This document shows, one piece after another, positions 48,802-57,269 of a stretch of DNA of 64,000 nucleotides. The notes beneath the pieces are model-generated. The model was not told where the DNA came from and ran no database searches. It was given only the letters and a program-made list of their open reading frames with translations. The DNA lies in the NCBI RefSeq assembly GCF_900406815.1, contig NZ_OVCN01000005.1:114448-178447 (forward strand), written 5' to 3'. Origin of the DNA: Acinetobacter haemolyticus. Lineage in GTDB: Bacteria > Pseudomonadota > Gammaproteobacteria > Pseudomonadales > Moraxellaceae. Made by a program: the position numbers and the translations under genes. Numbering within the stretch: the stretch's first letter is position 1; each line of letters opens with the position of its first letter.

Positions 48802-50589
48802 CTAGCGATCCACGTCAGCCATAACCACATCAATGGTCGCCAAATAAATGATCAAGTCAGATACCAAGCTGCCGTTAATCACGGAAGGAATTTGCTGTAA
48901 GTGCGTGAACGTTGGTGTACGAATACGGGTACGGTAACTCATCGTCGACTTATCCGAAGTGAGGTAATAGGTACTCGCACCTTTCACCACTTCAGTCATA
49001 AAGGATGCTTCACCTGCAGGCATTACAGGACCCCATGACACGCTCAAGAAGTGCGTAATCAAGGTTTCAATATCTTGTAATGTCTTATCTTTCGGTGGTG
49101 GAACAGCCAATGGATGATCCGCTTTATATGGACCAGAAGGCATGTTATCCAAGCACTGTTGAATGATTTTCAAAGACTCAGTGATTTCACGGAAATGTAC
49201 CAATACGCGTGCATATGCATCGCCTTCATATTCCACTGGAATATCAAAGTCGAAGTTTTCATAACCACTGTATGGACGATATTTACGAACGTCAAAATCA
49301 ATACCCGTCGCACGTAAACCTGTACCTGTCACACCCCAAGCCAACGCAGATTTAGCATCATATTGCGCAACGTTACGCGTACGACCGATAAATACTGAGT
49401 TTTTCAGGGCGGCGGTGTAGTACTCGTTCAAACGTTTCGGCATCCACTCCAACAATTCCTTAACTAGCTTTTGCCAATTGTTTGGAAGGTCGTGTGCTGT
49501 ACCGCCGATGCGGAACCATGCTGGGTGCATACGGTAACCCGTAATCGCCTCAACGATGTCGTAAACTTTTTGACGGTCAGCGAACATATAGAATACTGGC
49601 GTCATACCACCCGCATCCTGAATCGCTGTACCACAGTAAAGTAAGTGGTTATTGATACGGAATAATTCGTTCAACATGACACGAATGACTTGCGCACGCT
49701 CAGGTACTTTAATCCCTGCAAGCTGCTCAACCGCCATCACATATGGCATGTTTTGCGCACAACCACCTAAGTAGTCAACACGATCCGTATAAGGGATGAA
49801 TGAATGCCAAGTTTGACGTTCAGCCATCTTTTCCACACCACGGTGGTGATAACCGATATCTGGCACACAGTCTTTGACTTCTTCGCCGTCCAACTGTAAA
49901 ACCACACGGAAAGCACCATGCGCAGATGGATGGTTAGGACCCAAGTTCAAGAACATGAAGTCTTCGTCATCATTGCCGCGTGTTAGACCCCAATCTTCTG
50001 GTACAAAACGCAAATGCTCTTGCTCGAAATCTTGCTTGGCTTGATCTTGCATATACGGCGTATATTCTGTCGCACGGGCAGAATATTCTTTACGTAATGG
50101 ATGACCTTCCCAATAAGTCGGCAATAAGATACGACGAAGCATTGGATGCCCGGCGAAATCAATTCCAAACATATCGTAAGCTTCACGCTCGTACCAGTTG
50201 GCATTTGGCCAAATATTGGTTGCCGTTGGAATACTTAAATCATTTTCATTCAACGCAACTTTGATACGAATATCACTATTACGCTCAAGCGATAATAAGT
50301 GATAGAACACTGTGAAGTCAGATGGTGGCAACCCATCACGGTGAACACGCAAACGCTCATCTACCGCAGATAAGTCAAACAACATCACATAAGGACGTTC
50401 CACTTTACGGAGGAACATAAGGACTTCTTGCACGCGTGCGCGCTCAACCCAGACTGTTGGAAACTCTTCACAAGTCGTCTGCACGTAAAAGTTCTCACCA
50501 AATTTGGTTTTGAGCTCTTCTACAATTGCAAATGCTGGGCGTGAATCGACTTGAGTCGATTCTGGCATAGCAATGTCAGTTTCAGCCAT
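48802..50589 (-). CDS. nuoCD: Fused NADH-quinone oxidoreductase subunits C and D
   Basis: 595 residues. The first 190 residues are NuoC ([25 protein letters not shown]) and the rest is NuoD ([38 protein letters not shown]), joined by a linker. The fusion is normal in gammaproteobacteria. NuoD holds the quinone-site His and Tyr region. An 88-base gap separates it from nuoB. Confidence 0.96.
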   Translation of the reverse strand: MAETDIAMPESTQVDSRPAFAIVEELKTKFGENFYVQTTCEEFPTVWVERARVQEVLMFLRKVERPYVMLFDLSAVDERLRVHRDGLPPSDFTVFYHLLSLERNSDIRIKVALNENDLSIPTATNIWPNANWYEREAYDMFGIDFAGHPMLRRILLPTYWEGHPLRKEYSARATEYTPYMQDQAKQDFEQEHLRFVPEDWGLTRGNDDEDFMFLNLGPNHPSAHGAFRVVLQLDGEEVKDCVPDIGYHHRGVEKMAERQTWHSFIPYTDRVDYLGGCAQNMPYVMAVEQLAGIKVPERAQVIRVMLNELFRINNHLLYCGTAIQDAGGMTPVFYMFADRQKVYDIVEAITGYRMHPAWFRIGGTAHDLPNNWQKLVKELLEWMPKRLNEYYTAALKNSVFIGRTRNVAQYDAKSALAWGVTGTGLRATGIDFDVRKYRPYSGYENFDFDIPVEYEGDAYARVLVHFREITESLKIIQQCLDNMPSGPYKADHPLAVPPPKDKTLQDIETLITHFLSVSWGPVMPAGEASFMTEVVKGASTYYLTSDKSTMSYRTRIRTPTFTHLQQIPSVINGSLVSDLIIYLATIDVVMADVDR

Positions 50590-50638
50590 TGGCTTGGCTT
50601 CCTATTTAATACAAATTCTGGCAATTCTTTCCGATGAC

Positions 50639-50657
50639 CATATCCATCAGGGATATG
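50639..50657 (-). promoter_or_regulatory. Hairpin between nuoB and nuoCD
   Basis: CATATCC/GGATATG stem with a 5-base loop and no T-run. It may mark an mRNA processing or stability element. Confidence 0.25.
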
Positions 50658-50677
50658 TCAAAAACTCATCGTTAAAA

Positions 50678-51355
50678 TTATTTAATTTCATCCATAGAGC
50701 GTAAGTTTTTCACCGCAATACGTTCAGCATTTTTACGGTCACGTTCTGGCATCATCTTTGGCTTATACACAGGCTGAAGATCATCACCAATAACCGCTGA
50801 AAGTGGACGGCGCTCTAGTTGAATTTGGTCTTGAAGTAACATCAATGCTTGAATCAATGCTTCTGGACGTGGTGGGCAACCTGGGATGTACACATCAACA
50901 GGAATAATTTTGTCTACACCTTGAACCACTGAATAGATGTCGTACATACCACCTGAGTTAGCACAAGCACCCATTGAGATCACCCATTTTGGTTCCAACA
51001 TTTGTTCGTACAAACGCTGAATAACAGGTGCCATTTTAACGAAGCAAGTCCCTGCAACAATCATCAAGTCAGCCTGACGTGGTGAAGCACGAATAACCTC
51101 AGCACCAAAACGTGATAAGTCATGTACGCCTGTCAAAGTTGTTGCATATTCAACGTAGCAGCATGATGTACCAAAGTTAAATGGCCATAATGAGTTTTTA
51201 CGTCCCCAGTTGACTGCGGTATGCAACACATCTTCAAGACGTGTCATCATCACACTTTTATTCACTTCTTCCTCAAGTGGATCAGTGACGATTTGACGAT
51301 CTTGCAATGGATATTGATCGGCATCTGGATTCGCACGGGTTAAAGTATATTTCAT
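50678..51355 (-). CDS. nuoB: NADH-quinone oxidoreductase subunit B
   Basis: 225 residues. [23 protein letters not shown] and IPGCPPRPE provide the four Cys of cluster N2, the terminal cluster that reduces quinone. It starts six bases after the nuoA stop. The N terminus is slightly longer than in most bacteria. Confidence 0.96.
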   Translation of the reverse strand: MKYTLTRANPDADQYPLQDRQIVTDPLEEEVNKSVMMTRLEDVLHTAVNWGRKNSLWPFNFGTSCCYVEYATTLTGVHDLSRFGAEVIRASPRQADLMIVAGTCFVKMAPVIQRLYEQMLEPKWVISMGACANSGGMYDIYSVVQGVDKIIPVDVYIPGCPPRPEALIQALMLLQDQIQLERRPLSAVIGDDLQPVYKPKMMPERDRKNAERIAVKNLRSMDEIK

Positions 51356-51361
51356 CCCGAC

Positions 51362-51913
51362 TTACTCCTGTTCAAATGATGATGTAGTCGGTGTTTTAGA
51401 TTTAACACGACCAGAAGACTGTGCTGGAATTTGACCAGTAGGATCGACAACGAGCTCTTCGATATTATTGAATCGAGTAATGTCAGCGATATTCATATTT
51501 GGTGAACCAATTTTTGTTTTGATCCCTGCCGCTTTACGACGATCAGAAGGTGCCCAATTCAGTCCACCTGTTGAAAGCTCGTAAATCAAACCAATCAATA
51601 AAATCAAAATAAAAATTGCAGCAGCTGCAAAGCCAACCCAACCTACTTCACGCACAGAAGTTGCCCACGCGTAGAGGTAAAGTGCTTCTAAATCAAAAAC
51701 GACAAAGAAAATTGCAACTAAATAGAATTTGGCTGACAAGCGAATACGGGCACCGCCCGCACTCACTACACCTGATTCAAACTGTTCTTGCTTGGCACGT
51801 CCCCATGCTTTACCCCCAAGGAGTAAAGGAACGGTCAGCATAAAAACGCAAAGAAATGTAACGCCGATCACGAAGGCAATAATCGCCCAATCGTATGGAG
51901 TAATGGCACTCAT
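51362..51913 (-). CDS. nuoA: NADH-quinone oxidoreductase subunit A
   Basis: 183 residues with three membrane helices; FESGVVSAGGARIRLSAKFYLVAIFFVVFDLEALYLY contains the conserved loop and acidic residues. The C-terminal ~45 residues are a soluble, Ser/Thr/Pro-rich extension absent from the ~147-residue E. coli subunit. It is the first gene of the operon. Its promoter lies in the 398 bases to the right (51914-52311), which hold no ORF; no good -35/-10 pair was seen. Confidence 0.94.
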   Translation of the reverse strand: MSAITPYDWAIIAFVIGVTFLCVFMLTVPLLLGGKAWGRAKQEQFESGVVSAGGARIRLSAKFYLVAIFFVVFDLEALYLYAWATSVREVGWVGFAAAAIFILILLIGLIYELSTGGLNWAPSDRRKAAGIKTKIGSPNMNIADITRFNNIEELVVDPTGQIPAQSSGRVKSKTPTTSSFEQE

Positions 51914-52311
51914 GCGGGGATAACTCCTGGCAGGCCTATTTTTAACAAAGAATGTATGTATTGGCCTTCAAATACACCAAACACAAAATTAATTCCGCCA
52001 ATTGTACCTGATTTCTAATTTCTCATGCTAGTTGAAGCGCTTTAGTCTTTCGGATGATTTTGTCCTTAAATTTACAAATATATCCAATAACATGGTTAAT
52101 TCACCCTCAAAAATCGAATTAACTAATCAAACACCAAAAGTTAATCATTTTTTTCTTTACTTATGCGCCAAAAACATTCGTCTTTGATACCCTCTGCGCA
52201 AAAATATTGCAGCATGAACTAAATCATTGCATTGCGACAAATTTATGATGAAAATTTAAACAAAATTTATATAATAGCGCGACCAAATTCCTCTTATGGA
52301 AATGCGTCAGA

Positions 52312-53729
52312 ATGCCTCACCCAAAAGCAGCATTAAAACCCCTCTCGCTCTTCCAACTCTTTCTACTTTTTGCTGAGGTTATTTTTCTGTGCTGCTTACT
52401 CGGTATCGCCACGCGACACCTCAGCTTTCTCGCTTCTTTTTGGCCTGCAAATTCAGTATTACTTGGTTTATTAATCCGCTTCCCACATACACGTCATCCC
52501 ATCAGTTTTATCGGCGCAATTGTGGGATACTTGATTGCCGACACTATCCAAGATACTCCTCTTTTATTAACTTTTAGTTTAACCACAGCCAACCTGCTCT
52601 ATGTCATCACCACACTGGCCCTATACATCCGTTTTAGTACATTTATTCGCTCGATGCATCATGGCTATTTTATTTATTTTTATTCAGTTTTTGTTGTATT
52701 GGCGGTTTAAGCAGTGCCTTATTTGCAGCAATTTTACTGCCTTATTTAAACACGCCCTTTGCTTTAGATTCATTTTGGGAAGACTTTGGTTTTTGGTTTA
52801 CGTCCGAAATTCAAAATGCAGTATTGCTGTTACCCGCACTTATTAGCTTGCCGCATCTAACGCCCCTCAAACAATGCTTAAAAGAGCTTAAAAATACAAC
52901 GGTTCAAACGACCTTACCTCTGATTGCGGTCATCGTTTCTATTGTAATTGCCTATTATGATGCTGGACCGGGATCACTACTTTACCCCATAGCCCCATTG
53001 ATCTGGTGCGCGCTGCGATACCAACATTTCTCTGTAACGATCATTAGCTCAATCAGTTGCGTTTTTATTATTTATCATGTCTCTCAAAACTATTTATTGC
53101 TTTATCCGGATAATTATTTAAATAACACGATATCAACACGACTTGGGTTGATCATGATGACCATAGCGCCACTCACCGTTTCCAGTATCAATAAAGTCAG
53201 ATCCAAGCTCATTGAAGAATTACAACATACGCTTGCCCATGATGAGTTAACTTCTAGCTTAACGCGACGGCAATTCCTACAATCCCTTCAACTCCTCCAA
53301 GAGCAAGCCAGGAACGCAGGACAAACCAGTGCTTTTTTGATGCTTGATATTGACCACTTTAAACACATCAATGACAGCTATGGTCATCAGGTCGGTGATC
53401 GTGCCTTACAACACTTTGTTAAAACCACTCAGATATTCTTAAATCCTCAAGACCTATTTGGTCGCTTAGGAGGTGAGGAATTTGCAATTTTCATTAGTGA
53501 CACCAATGAAGATGCCGCCTATCAATGCGCTGAACAGATTCGCCAACACCTCAGCCAATCCCCAATCGAGCGAGAACCTTCACAGTTTTTTTCTATTCAA
53601 ACCAGCATCGGCATTTGCATCAATACCCCCGAAAAAGATTACTCAACTGAACAATTATTCAAACATGCCGATGATGCGCTTTATCGCGCCAAGCGACAAG
53701 GACGAAACCAAGTGGTTATTTCGACATAA
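52312..53729 (+). pseudogene. MASE1-like/GGDEF diguanylate cyclase, frameshifted
   Basis: 52312-52710 encodes the N-terminal half of a MASE1-type membrane sensor (FWPANSVLLGLLIRFP). Translation then stops, but the same protein continues in the -1 frame, FSFCCIGGLSSALFAAILLPYL, from about 52683, followed by the rest of the membrane region and a GGDEF domain (GGEEFAIF, about 53470) to the stop at 53729. One base added in the T-tracts at 52677-52692 would restore a protein of about 470 residues. GGDEF is intact, so it would make c-di-GMP if expressed. The second piece has its own ATG at 52824 in frame. A true frameshift, programmed slippage or a sequence error are all possible. Confidence 0.75.
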
Positions 53730-53822
53730 TCTGTTGCAATTCAGCAAAGTACTTTAATTATCTTTATACACAGCGTCAGCAATAGAACGGTATTCTAAAG
53801 ATAGACAAGAAGGAGAAAAAAT

Positions 53823-54179
53823 ATGCAGCTAAAATTCGCACACGATTCAGATTATTTCTTTTTTTCGCAACTCCTCATGCGCCATATTGAAAATTATATT
53901 CAAAAGCACCCAGATGCGGATAATGCTATTTTTGATTTAAGGGACATTTACGACGTATTTCGAGAAGACTTTGCATCAACCACAACCAACCTCGAAGGTA
54001 TTCTTAATATTGCTGATACTTATCGGGTTGAGACTTTGAATGGAGATGAACGACTGATCCAAAATTATAAAATTGATGTTAAAAACAATTCTTTATTGAT
54101 TGATTTCAATGCGGATGCTTTACGAAGTTTAAGATCTGGTCATCCCTTAATCGAACCAGATTCTTCTCTACAAGAATAA
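53823..54179 (+). CDS. Hypothetical acidic protein
   Basis: 118 residues with a good ribosome-binding site (AGAAGGAG, seven bases upstream). The composition is acidic and the sequence has no signal peptide or membrane segment. YFFFSQLLMRHIENYIQKH begins a helical region; NSLLIDFNADALRSLRS is the C-terminal part. It lies 93 bases after the broken GGDEF gene. Not recognised. Confidence 0.65.
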   Translation: MQLKFAHDSDYFFFSQLLMRHIENYIQKHPDADNAIFDLRDIYDVFREDFASTTTNLEGILNIADTYRVETLNGDERLIQNYKIDVKNNSLLIDFNADALRSLRSGHPLIEPDSSLQE

Positions 54180-54216
54180 TGTGATCTTCTCTACATCCCG
54201 CTGAGTATGCTATTTC

Positions 54217-54246
54217 GCCAAAGTCAAATTATGCTTTGGCAATTTT
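54217..54246 (+). terminator. Terminator after the 118-residue gene
   Basis: Stem GCCAAAG/CTTTGGC with a 10-base loop followed by AATTTT, 37 bases past the stop. Confidence 0.5.
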
Positions 54247-54307
54247 AATGGTTTTTCTAAAATATTGAGGAGGCTGCAATCAATCTCTCAGCCCCCTTGA
54301 GTTATTA

Positions 54308-55948
54308 TCATTTTTTTGTAGTTTGTTTATAACGCTTTGCAGGCCAAGTCATAATAAAACGCGCGCCCCCTAGGTTTGGACTTTGATCGACTTGAATCGT
54401 CCCGCCAAACCAATACGCAATACGACTTACAATAGACAAACCTAAGCCATAGCCCCCTGAAGCACGAGTACGACTATCATCAAGACGAGCGAAGGCTTCA
54501 AAAATTCGAGAACGATCTTCTTCAGGAATCCCTGGACCATCATCCTCAACACAGACATAGGCTTGGCCATCTGCACGAACACCACCACTGATACGCACCT
54601 TATGATCGCAATAACGCACCGCGTTACCCACAAGGTTCTGTACCACACGATGTAAATAGCGACGTTCTGCATCGACTTTTAACACCAATGAAGGCGCAAT
54701 CAATTCAATCTCTTTTTGTGTTTTTAATGCTTCAGTTTCCATTGCCACTTGATCAAGCACTTCAACCAACACAATTTCTTCGAAATCTAGCGATGGGGTT
54801 CCCTGCTCCAGTTTGGCATAGGTCATGATTTCATCAATCAAGGTGTTCAATGCCTCAATATCTTTATCAATCATGTCAACCTGCTGAATACGATAATTAT
54901 AATCATCTTCCTCAGCCAGCATTTCCATCCCAAAACGGATTCGTGCCACTGGTGTTCTAAGCTCATGCGAAACAGCACGCATTAACTCACGCTGCGCCTC
55001 GATCAAACGTTGAATATGATCCGACATATTGTTATAGCTTGAAGCTAAATTTGCCATTTCATCGCTACCTTCGATCGGTACACGCAATGACAGATCACCA
55101 GACTTCATTTTATTTAAAGCATAACGAACCTGACGGATTTTTCGCTCTAACGGCAAGATCAGCCCATAGACACCTAAGCTCAACAAGAACAAGCTAAATA
55201 AGGTAATACCTGCGGAAAGCTGGAAAGGCATCCAGTTAAACATCGGCACAGGACCCAAGATCAAGACTCGTGCAGGATAGTTCGGCATGGGTGAAACAAT
55301 CGAAATCGTGGTACCACGTATCGTCGCACTATCTTTATATAGCAACACGCTTTGGTCTTGGCGTAGACGTCCTACTTGCTCTGAATCTAGATTCACATCC
55401 CGAATATCCATGATTTCAATTGGATAATAAAAATGCTGTTTGATTCGTTCCAAATATTCACTTTCTTGTCCTGGATAAAACATCAAATAATCCAAGACAA
55501 AAATTGGCAACGCCTTCATTTGGCGTTCGCCTATCTTATCGACTTTGATATAGAGGAAATGCTGCGGATCATCTTTCAGACCGATGATGATATAGCCCAC
55601 GCCATGATTCGCATCATATCGAACCACCGACTTTTGTTCAGCAATTCGCTTTTTTTCAGTCCGAGACAATTCAACTCGTGCCGCATCTACATAATAAATC
55701 GGCAATTCCAACAAATCAGAAGCATCAGAAATCCAATCTAATTTCTGCTGTTTTTCAGGTTGGCGAGATACCCCCTCACTAATAACGTAGGAAATACCAT
55801 CTGTAAGCGATTCTCGATATTCTTGCGCACGCTGATAGTTAATGATTTGGACCAGCAAATAACAAAATGCGGCAACCACAACCACCAATACGACCAAACC
55901 AGCATAAATTCGCAAGAATATGCTGTTCTTCAGTACTCGACTCACCAT
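54308..55948 (-). CDS. bfmS: Sensor histidine kinase BfmS
   Basis: 546 residues: two membrane helices (about 11-32 and 236-262) around a periplasmic sensor region, a HAMP linker, HisKA with SHELRTPVARIRFGME (catalytic His), and HATPase with NLVGNAVRYC, DDGPGIPEEDRSRIFE and GLGLSIV. It phosphorylates BfmR. In Acinetobacter BfmRS controls envelope, capsule and biofilm genes. It follows bfmR by 82 bases that hold two hairpins and lacks a strong Shine-Dalgarno. Confidence 0.93.
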   Translation of the reverse strand: MVSRVLKNSIFLRIYAGLVVLVVVVAAFCYLLVQIINYQRAQEYRESLTDGISYVISEGVSRQPEKQQKLDWISDASDLLELPIYYVDAARVELSRTEKKRIAEQKSVVRYDANHGVGYIIIGLKDDPQHFLYIKVDKIGERQMKALPIFVLDYLMFYPGQESEYLERIKQHFYYPIEIMDIRDVNLDSEQVGRLRQDQSVLLYKDSATIRGTTISIVSPMPNYPARVLILGPVPMFNWMPFQLSAGITLFSLFLLSLGVYGLILPLERKIRQVRYALNKMKSGDLSLRVPIEGSDEMANLASSYNNMSDHIQRLIEAQRELMRAVSHELRTPVARIRFGMEMLAEEDDYNYRIQQVDMIDKDIEALNTLIDEIMTYAKLEQGTPSLDFEEIVLVEVLDQVAMETEALKTQKEIELIAPSLVLKVDAERRYLHRVVQNLVGNAVRYCDHKVRISGGVRADGQAYVCVEDDGPGIPEEDRSRIFEAFARLDDSRTRASGGYGLGLSIVSRIAYWFGGTIQVDQSPNLGGARFIMTWPAKRYKQTTKK

Positions 55949-55977
55949 AAGGGATATGATTCCAAATTATTCAACAA

Positions 55978-56021
55978 CTTCTCCTTCTCAGGAGAAGAAA
56001 CCCTCCTTATAAGAAGGAGGG
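55978..56021 (-). promoter_or_regulatory. Two tandem hairpins between bfmR and bfmS
   Basis: CCCTCCTT/AAGGAGGG (56001-56021) and CTTCTCC/GGAGAAG (55978-55997) on the transcript, the first followed by TTTCTTCT. They could terminate part of the bfmR transcripts or stabilise its 3' end, lowering bfmS output. Confidence 0.5.
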
Positions 56022-56030
56022 GGCTGAATT

Positions 56031-56747
56031 CTACATCCCATTGGTTTCTTTAACGAATAAATAACCTTTACTACGTACTGTTTTAATACGTTTTGGGTTT
56101 TCTGGGTCATCACCAATTTTCGGACGAATACGCGAAATACGAACATCAATCGAGCGATCTTGACCGTCATACTCGATACCACGTAAACGCTCAAAAATAT
56201 CTTCACGAGACAAGATACGGCCAGCATTTGATGCTAACAACCATAACAAGTCATATTCCGCACTGGTAAAGTCAACCAACTCACCATGTAAAGTGACCGA
56301 ACGACCACCATTGTCAATTACAAGATCATCAAATTCGATACGTTGTGCGACTTCATCTTCAACCGTTTTGTCGGTACGACGTAATAAAGCACGGATACGA
56401 GCAAGTAATACACGTGGTTGAACAGGTTTAGCAACATAGTCATCTGCACCCATTTCCAAGCCAAGCACCTGATCCATATCTTCGGTACGCGCAGTAAGCA
56501 TCAGAATCGGTTGATGATAATGTGGACGTACTTCTCGACAAACGGTTAAACCGTCCGCACCTGGTAACATTACATCCAATACCACTAAATCAGGCTGCTC
56601 ACTGATAATACGACGGATCGCACGATTACCGTCTGTCTCAACCCCAACTTCTAAACCGTTACGGATCAAATACTCTTGTGTTAAACGTGCTAAACGCTCG
56701 TCATCTTCTACGATTAGAATCTTCGGTAACTTTTCTTCTTGGCTCAT
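56031..56747 (-). CDS. bfmR: Response regulator BfmR
   Basis: 238 residues. The receiver domain has phosphoacceptor Asp58 in VVLDVMLPG, the acidic pair near Glu14-Asp16 and KP near residue 106-107. The C-terminal half is an OmpR-type winged helix. It is the first gene of bfmRS and begins after a promoter with an inverted repeat. Master regulator of surface traits in Acinetobacter. Confidence 0.96.
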   Translation of the reverse strand: MSQEEKLPKILIVEDDERLARLTQEYLIRNGLEVGVETDGNRAIRRIISEQPDLVVLDVMLPGADGLTVCREVRPHYHQPILMLTARTEDMDQVLGLEMGADDYVAKPVQPRVLLARIRALLRRTDKTVEDEVAQRIEFDDLVIDNGGRSVTLHGELVDFTSAEYDLLWLLASNAGRILSREDIFERLRGIEYDGQDRSIDVRISRIRPKIGDDPENPKRIKTVRSKGYLFVKETNGM

Positions 56748-56793
56748 TTATTTGCCCCTAATAATCTTACAGATACATTGGTTTATGTTTTGC

Positions 56794-56821
56794 AATATAC
56801 ACACGTTTACATTGTAAACAA
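56794..56821 (-). promoter_or_regulatory. bfmR promoter with inverted repeat
   Basis: Minus strand: TTGTTT (56816-56821), 16-base spacer, TATATT (56794-56799), 47 bases before the bfmR start. GTTTACATTGTAAAC (56805-56819) is a perfect inverted repeat (7-bp arms, one-base centre) covering the spacer and -35. A site for autoregulation by BfmR or another dimer is plausible. Confidence 0.5.
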
Positions 56822-57012
56822 GTGGCCTTCACCAAACTGATACACGCCTAGCCAGTTTTGTTATCTTTTTATTAAAATTATGAATTTTAATACCTTTTTC
56901 AGTTTTATCTGCGCTTTTTTGGCAGAATGAAGATTAAGTATATTTTTTGTGCCAATGTTAAACAATTTGTTTCTTCCTTCATCAAATAAAATTTAAGTGT
57001 TTGTTTTTTGAG

Positions 57013-57033
57013 TTATCCACAGAGTTATCTATA
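57013..57033 (+). promoter_or_regulatory. Two DnaA-box-like sites upstream of nrdA
   Basis: TTATCCACA at 57013-57021 is a perfect DnaA box and TTATCTATA at 57025-57033 is a partial match 12 bases later. E. coli nrdA carries a similar pair upstream and is regulated by DnaA. Confidence 0.55.
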
Positions 57034-57118
57034 CGTGTTTTTAAATCGCTTTGTTATGCTATGTCCCTGTGAAATCAGCAGTTAAGACATGAAAAAAAAT
57101 TTAGTAAAATGTCAAGGA

Positions 57119-57183
57119 TTGATCTGCTGGTAAAAATCCCGTATCTTGTGTTTAAAACAAACTTTAACCACTAAGTATTGTGT
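57119..57183 (+). promoter_or_regulatory. nrdA promoter and tandem NrdR boxes
   Basis: TTGATC (57119-57124), 17-base spacer, TATCTT (57142-57147). NrdR-like 16-mers at 57136-57151 (11 of 16 match to ACACWATATATWGTGT) and 57168-57183 (13 of 16) start 32 bases apart, three helical turns. The first box overlaps the -10. Confidence 0.6.
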
Positions 57184-57269
57184 TTATCCCTCAAATATCG
57201 TGGCATACTTTTTGCTCGATTCAAACGGTCTATGAACATAAAAATAGATGATAATGGAGCTATGCTGAC

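Noticed and set aside
36860..51913. Possible fragmentation in the nuo operon
   Set aside because: All thirteen genes are full length and in frame; the nuoCD fusion is normal in this group.
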